The notes under the pieces were generated by a model, which saw only the letters and a program-made list of their open reading frames with translations, was not told where the DNA came from and searched no databases. This document shows, piece after piece, positions 63,075 through 64,000 of a stretch of 64,000 bases of DNA (the first letter of the stretch is position 1; the number at the start of each line of letters is the position of its first letter). Made by a program: the position numbers and the translations under genes. This DNA comes from VAZQ01 sp963817135. Its GTDB lineage: Bacteria > Pseudomonadota > Alphaproteobacteria > Rhizobiales > Xanthobacteraceae. The DNA is taken from positions 310,001 through 374,000 of the forward strand of contig CAWFNG010000016.1 of the NCBI GenBank assembly GCA_963817135.1, written 5' to 3'.

Positions 63075-64000
63075 TTAAGCCGGCGTTGAACTGTCCGCGG
63101 CATGGCCGCCAGATTCTGAGGCTCCATCGGCAGCGGCGCCTTGCGCCGGCGGGTCGGGCTCAATGCGTCCCTCATCAATGCGGGTGTGTTTCCAAAGCTT
63201 CCGCGCCACCTTGAGCGGGTCGATGCCGGCTTGCTTCCACCACGCCTCCTCGTTGCCGGCGCGATGAACGGCCCGGTGATGCATACGGCAGAGCGGGACG
63301 GCAAATTCGTCGCTGGCTTTGCGACCGAGCGCCCGCGGCTGCACGAATTTGATGTGATGCGCATCCGAAGGTTTACGGGCGCACAGGAGACACGGTTGTT
63401 TGCTTATAAATCGGAGATGGTCCCGGTTACGATGGCGGCGTGGCGCAGCGATTGCGAGCGTACTCTTGTCGATCCCCCGAGGCGGATCGCCGACGGCGCT
63501 TTCGTTTGAGCCGACTACATGCGGATCAGCAGATGAAGTCTGGGAATGAGCCGGGGGTTCATGGGATTCGGCAGACGGAAGCTCGGATAGTTTCTGTTCA
63601 AAGGCATCTTCCAGAAGCTTTGCATCGGCGGCGATGAGCCTGTTCTTGATAGCGAGCGCGTCGCGCGCCCAACAGGTCGCGCTCTGGTGCGTTTGGAGCC
63701 CGACGATTCCGGCTAATAGGCTGTCCCGCAACGCAGCCGATTTATTGAGCGAAAGCACCATTGTGCTCGCGGTCCTTGCTACTCCGCGTGGTTGGCCATT
63801 TCCTCGCGGCGGCCCGGGAAACTGCCATCCACCGGTTGGAACGGCAGATTTGACCATGCAATTAGCTCCTGGCCCTGTCGCGGGCGCTGACGCACAAATA
63901 TCGGGCGCGTCGAGATCATCCTCACCGGCGATTCCGACCAACGTGAACAGGGCATAGCGGCGAGCGTACGTAAGTGCTGCGCCCATGCGCTGCGGGTTTG
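63075..64000 (-). CDS. ERF-type annealing protein fused to an HNH-like domain (5' end beyond the window)
   Basis: The reading frame enters from the right edge with NPQRMGAALTYARRYALFTL and GIAGEDDLDAPD, the conserved end of the ERF single-strand annealing domain. About 130 variable residues follow. The C-terminal domain contains QPCLLCARKPSDAHHIKFVQ, ASDEFAVPLCRMHHRAVHRA and WWKQAGIDPL, i.e. C-x2-C, HH and C-x2-HH-x2-H. That is an HNH/DUF968-type metal site found in phage recombination genes. The product would anneal ssDNA and may cut or bind DNA. It is part of a prophage or integrative element with the ATPase gene. The N-terminal part of ERF is outside the window. Confidence 0.75.
   Translation of the reverse strand, partial: NPQRMGAALTYARRYALFTLVGIAGEDDLDAPDICASAPATGPGANCMVKSAVPTGGWQFPGPPRGNGQPRGVARTASTMVLSLNKSAALRDSLLAGIVGLQTHQSATCWARDALAIKNRLIAADAKLLEDAFEQKLSELPSAESHEPPAHSQTSSADPHVVGSNESAVGDPPRGIDKSTLAIAAPRRHRNRDHLRFISKQPCLLCARKPSDAHHIKFVQPRALGRKASDEFAVPLCRMHHRAVHRAGNEEAWWKQAGIDPLKVARKLWKHTRIDEGRIEPDPPAQGAAADGASESGGHAADSSTPA

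Overview
The window looks like chromosomal DNA of an alphaproteobacterium of the order Hyphomicrobiales (Rhizobiales), probably close to Bradyrhizobium/Xanthobacteraceae. The evidence is the gene order proS-lolC-lolD, DUF1467-mce-rnj-birA-nuoN..A and lon-clpX-clpP-tig, the short type of ProS, and intergenic palindromes of a kind common in Bradyrhizobium-type genomes. No computation or search was run; family calls come from reading the translations.

Layout. 1-2.8 kb is a decayed accessory segment: a stand-alone ATP-dependent DNA ligase domain, a phage virion-type protein, two broken copies of one small gene, and the tail of an ABC substrate-binding protein gene. 2.9-9.7 kb carries a ModA-like binding protein, small secreted proteins, a TAT-exported bicupin oxalate decarboxylase and a D-aminoacylase-type amidohydrolase. 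9.7-34.6 kb is a long minus-strand core block: lolD, lolC, proS, a DUF1467 gene, mce, a Kazal-type inhibitor, RNase J, birA and all 14 nuo genes. Two damaged ORFs and a candidate small RNA interrupt its left part. An FlK-like thioesterase gene sits between nuoC and nuoD, and a small membrane ORF between nuoH and nuoI.

34.8-49 kb holds a BKACE-family gene, tRNA-Asp, an HU protein, tRNA-Val, lon, clpX, clpP, tig, tRNA-Leu, a multicopper-oxidase-fold protein without a recognisable type 1 copper site, the NAD(P)HX repair enzyme, and glnB-glnA behind a good sigma-54 promoter. 49-60.3 kb is a signalling region: two membrane diguanylate cyclases flank a periplasmic ClpP-like protein. A Popeye-like cyclic-nucleotide-binding membrane protein is followed by a convergent operon for a type I secretion ABC transporter, its adaptor, and a CHASE2 nucleotide cyclase (frameshifted in this sequence). 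60.3-64 kb is accessory again: a broken PIN toxin, an intact YefM-YoeB pair with a recognisable operator, a truncated ribbon-helix-helix antitoxin, a phage-type ATPase, and an ERF-HNH fusion running off the right edge.

The core genes cover respiration (complex I), proteostasis (Lon, ClpXP, trigger factor), translation, lipoprotein sorting and nitrogen control. The most unusual points are the thioesterase in the nuo operon, the predicted loss of copper ligands in the oxidase-fold protein, the cyclase/Popeye/secretion cluster, a candidate sRNA with a GGAGGA hairpin loop, iterated palindromes near 4.2 kb, and several single-base frameshifts that are either real decay or assembly errors.
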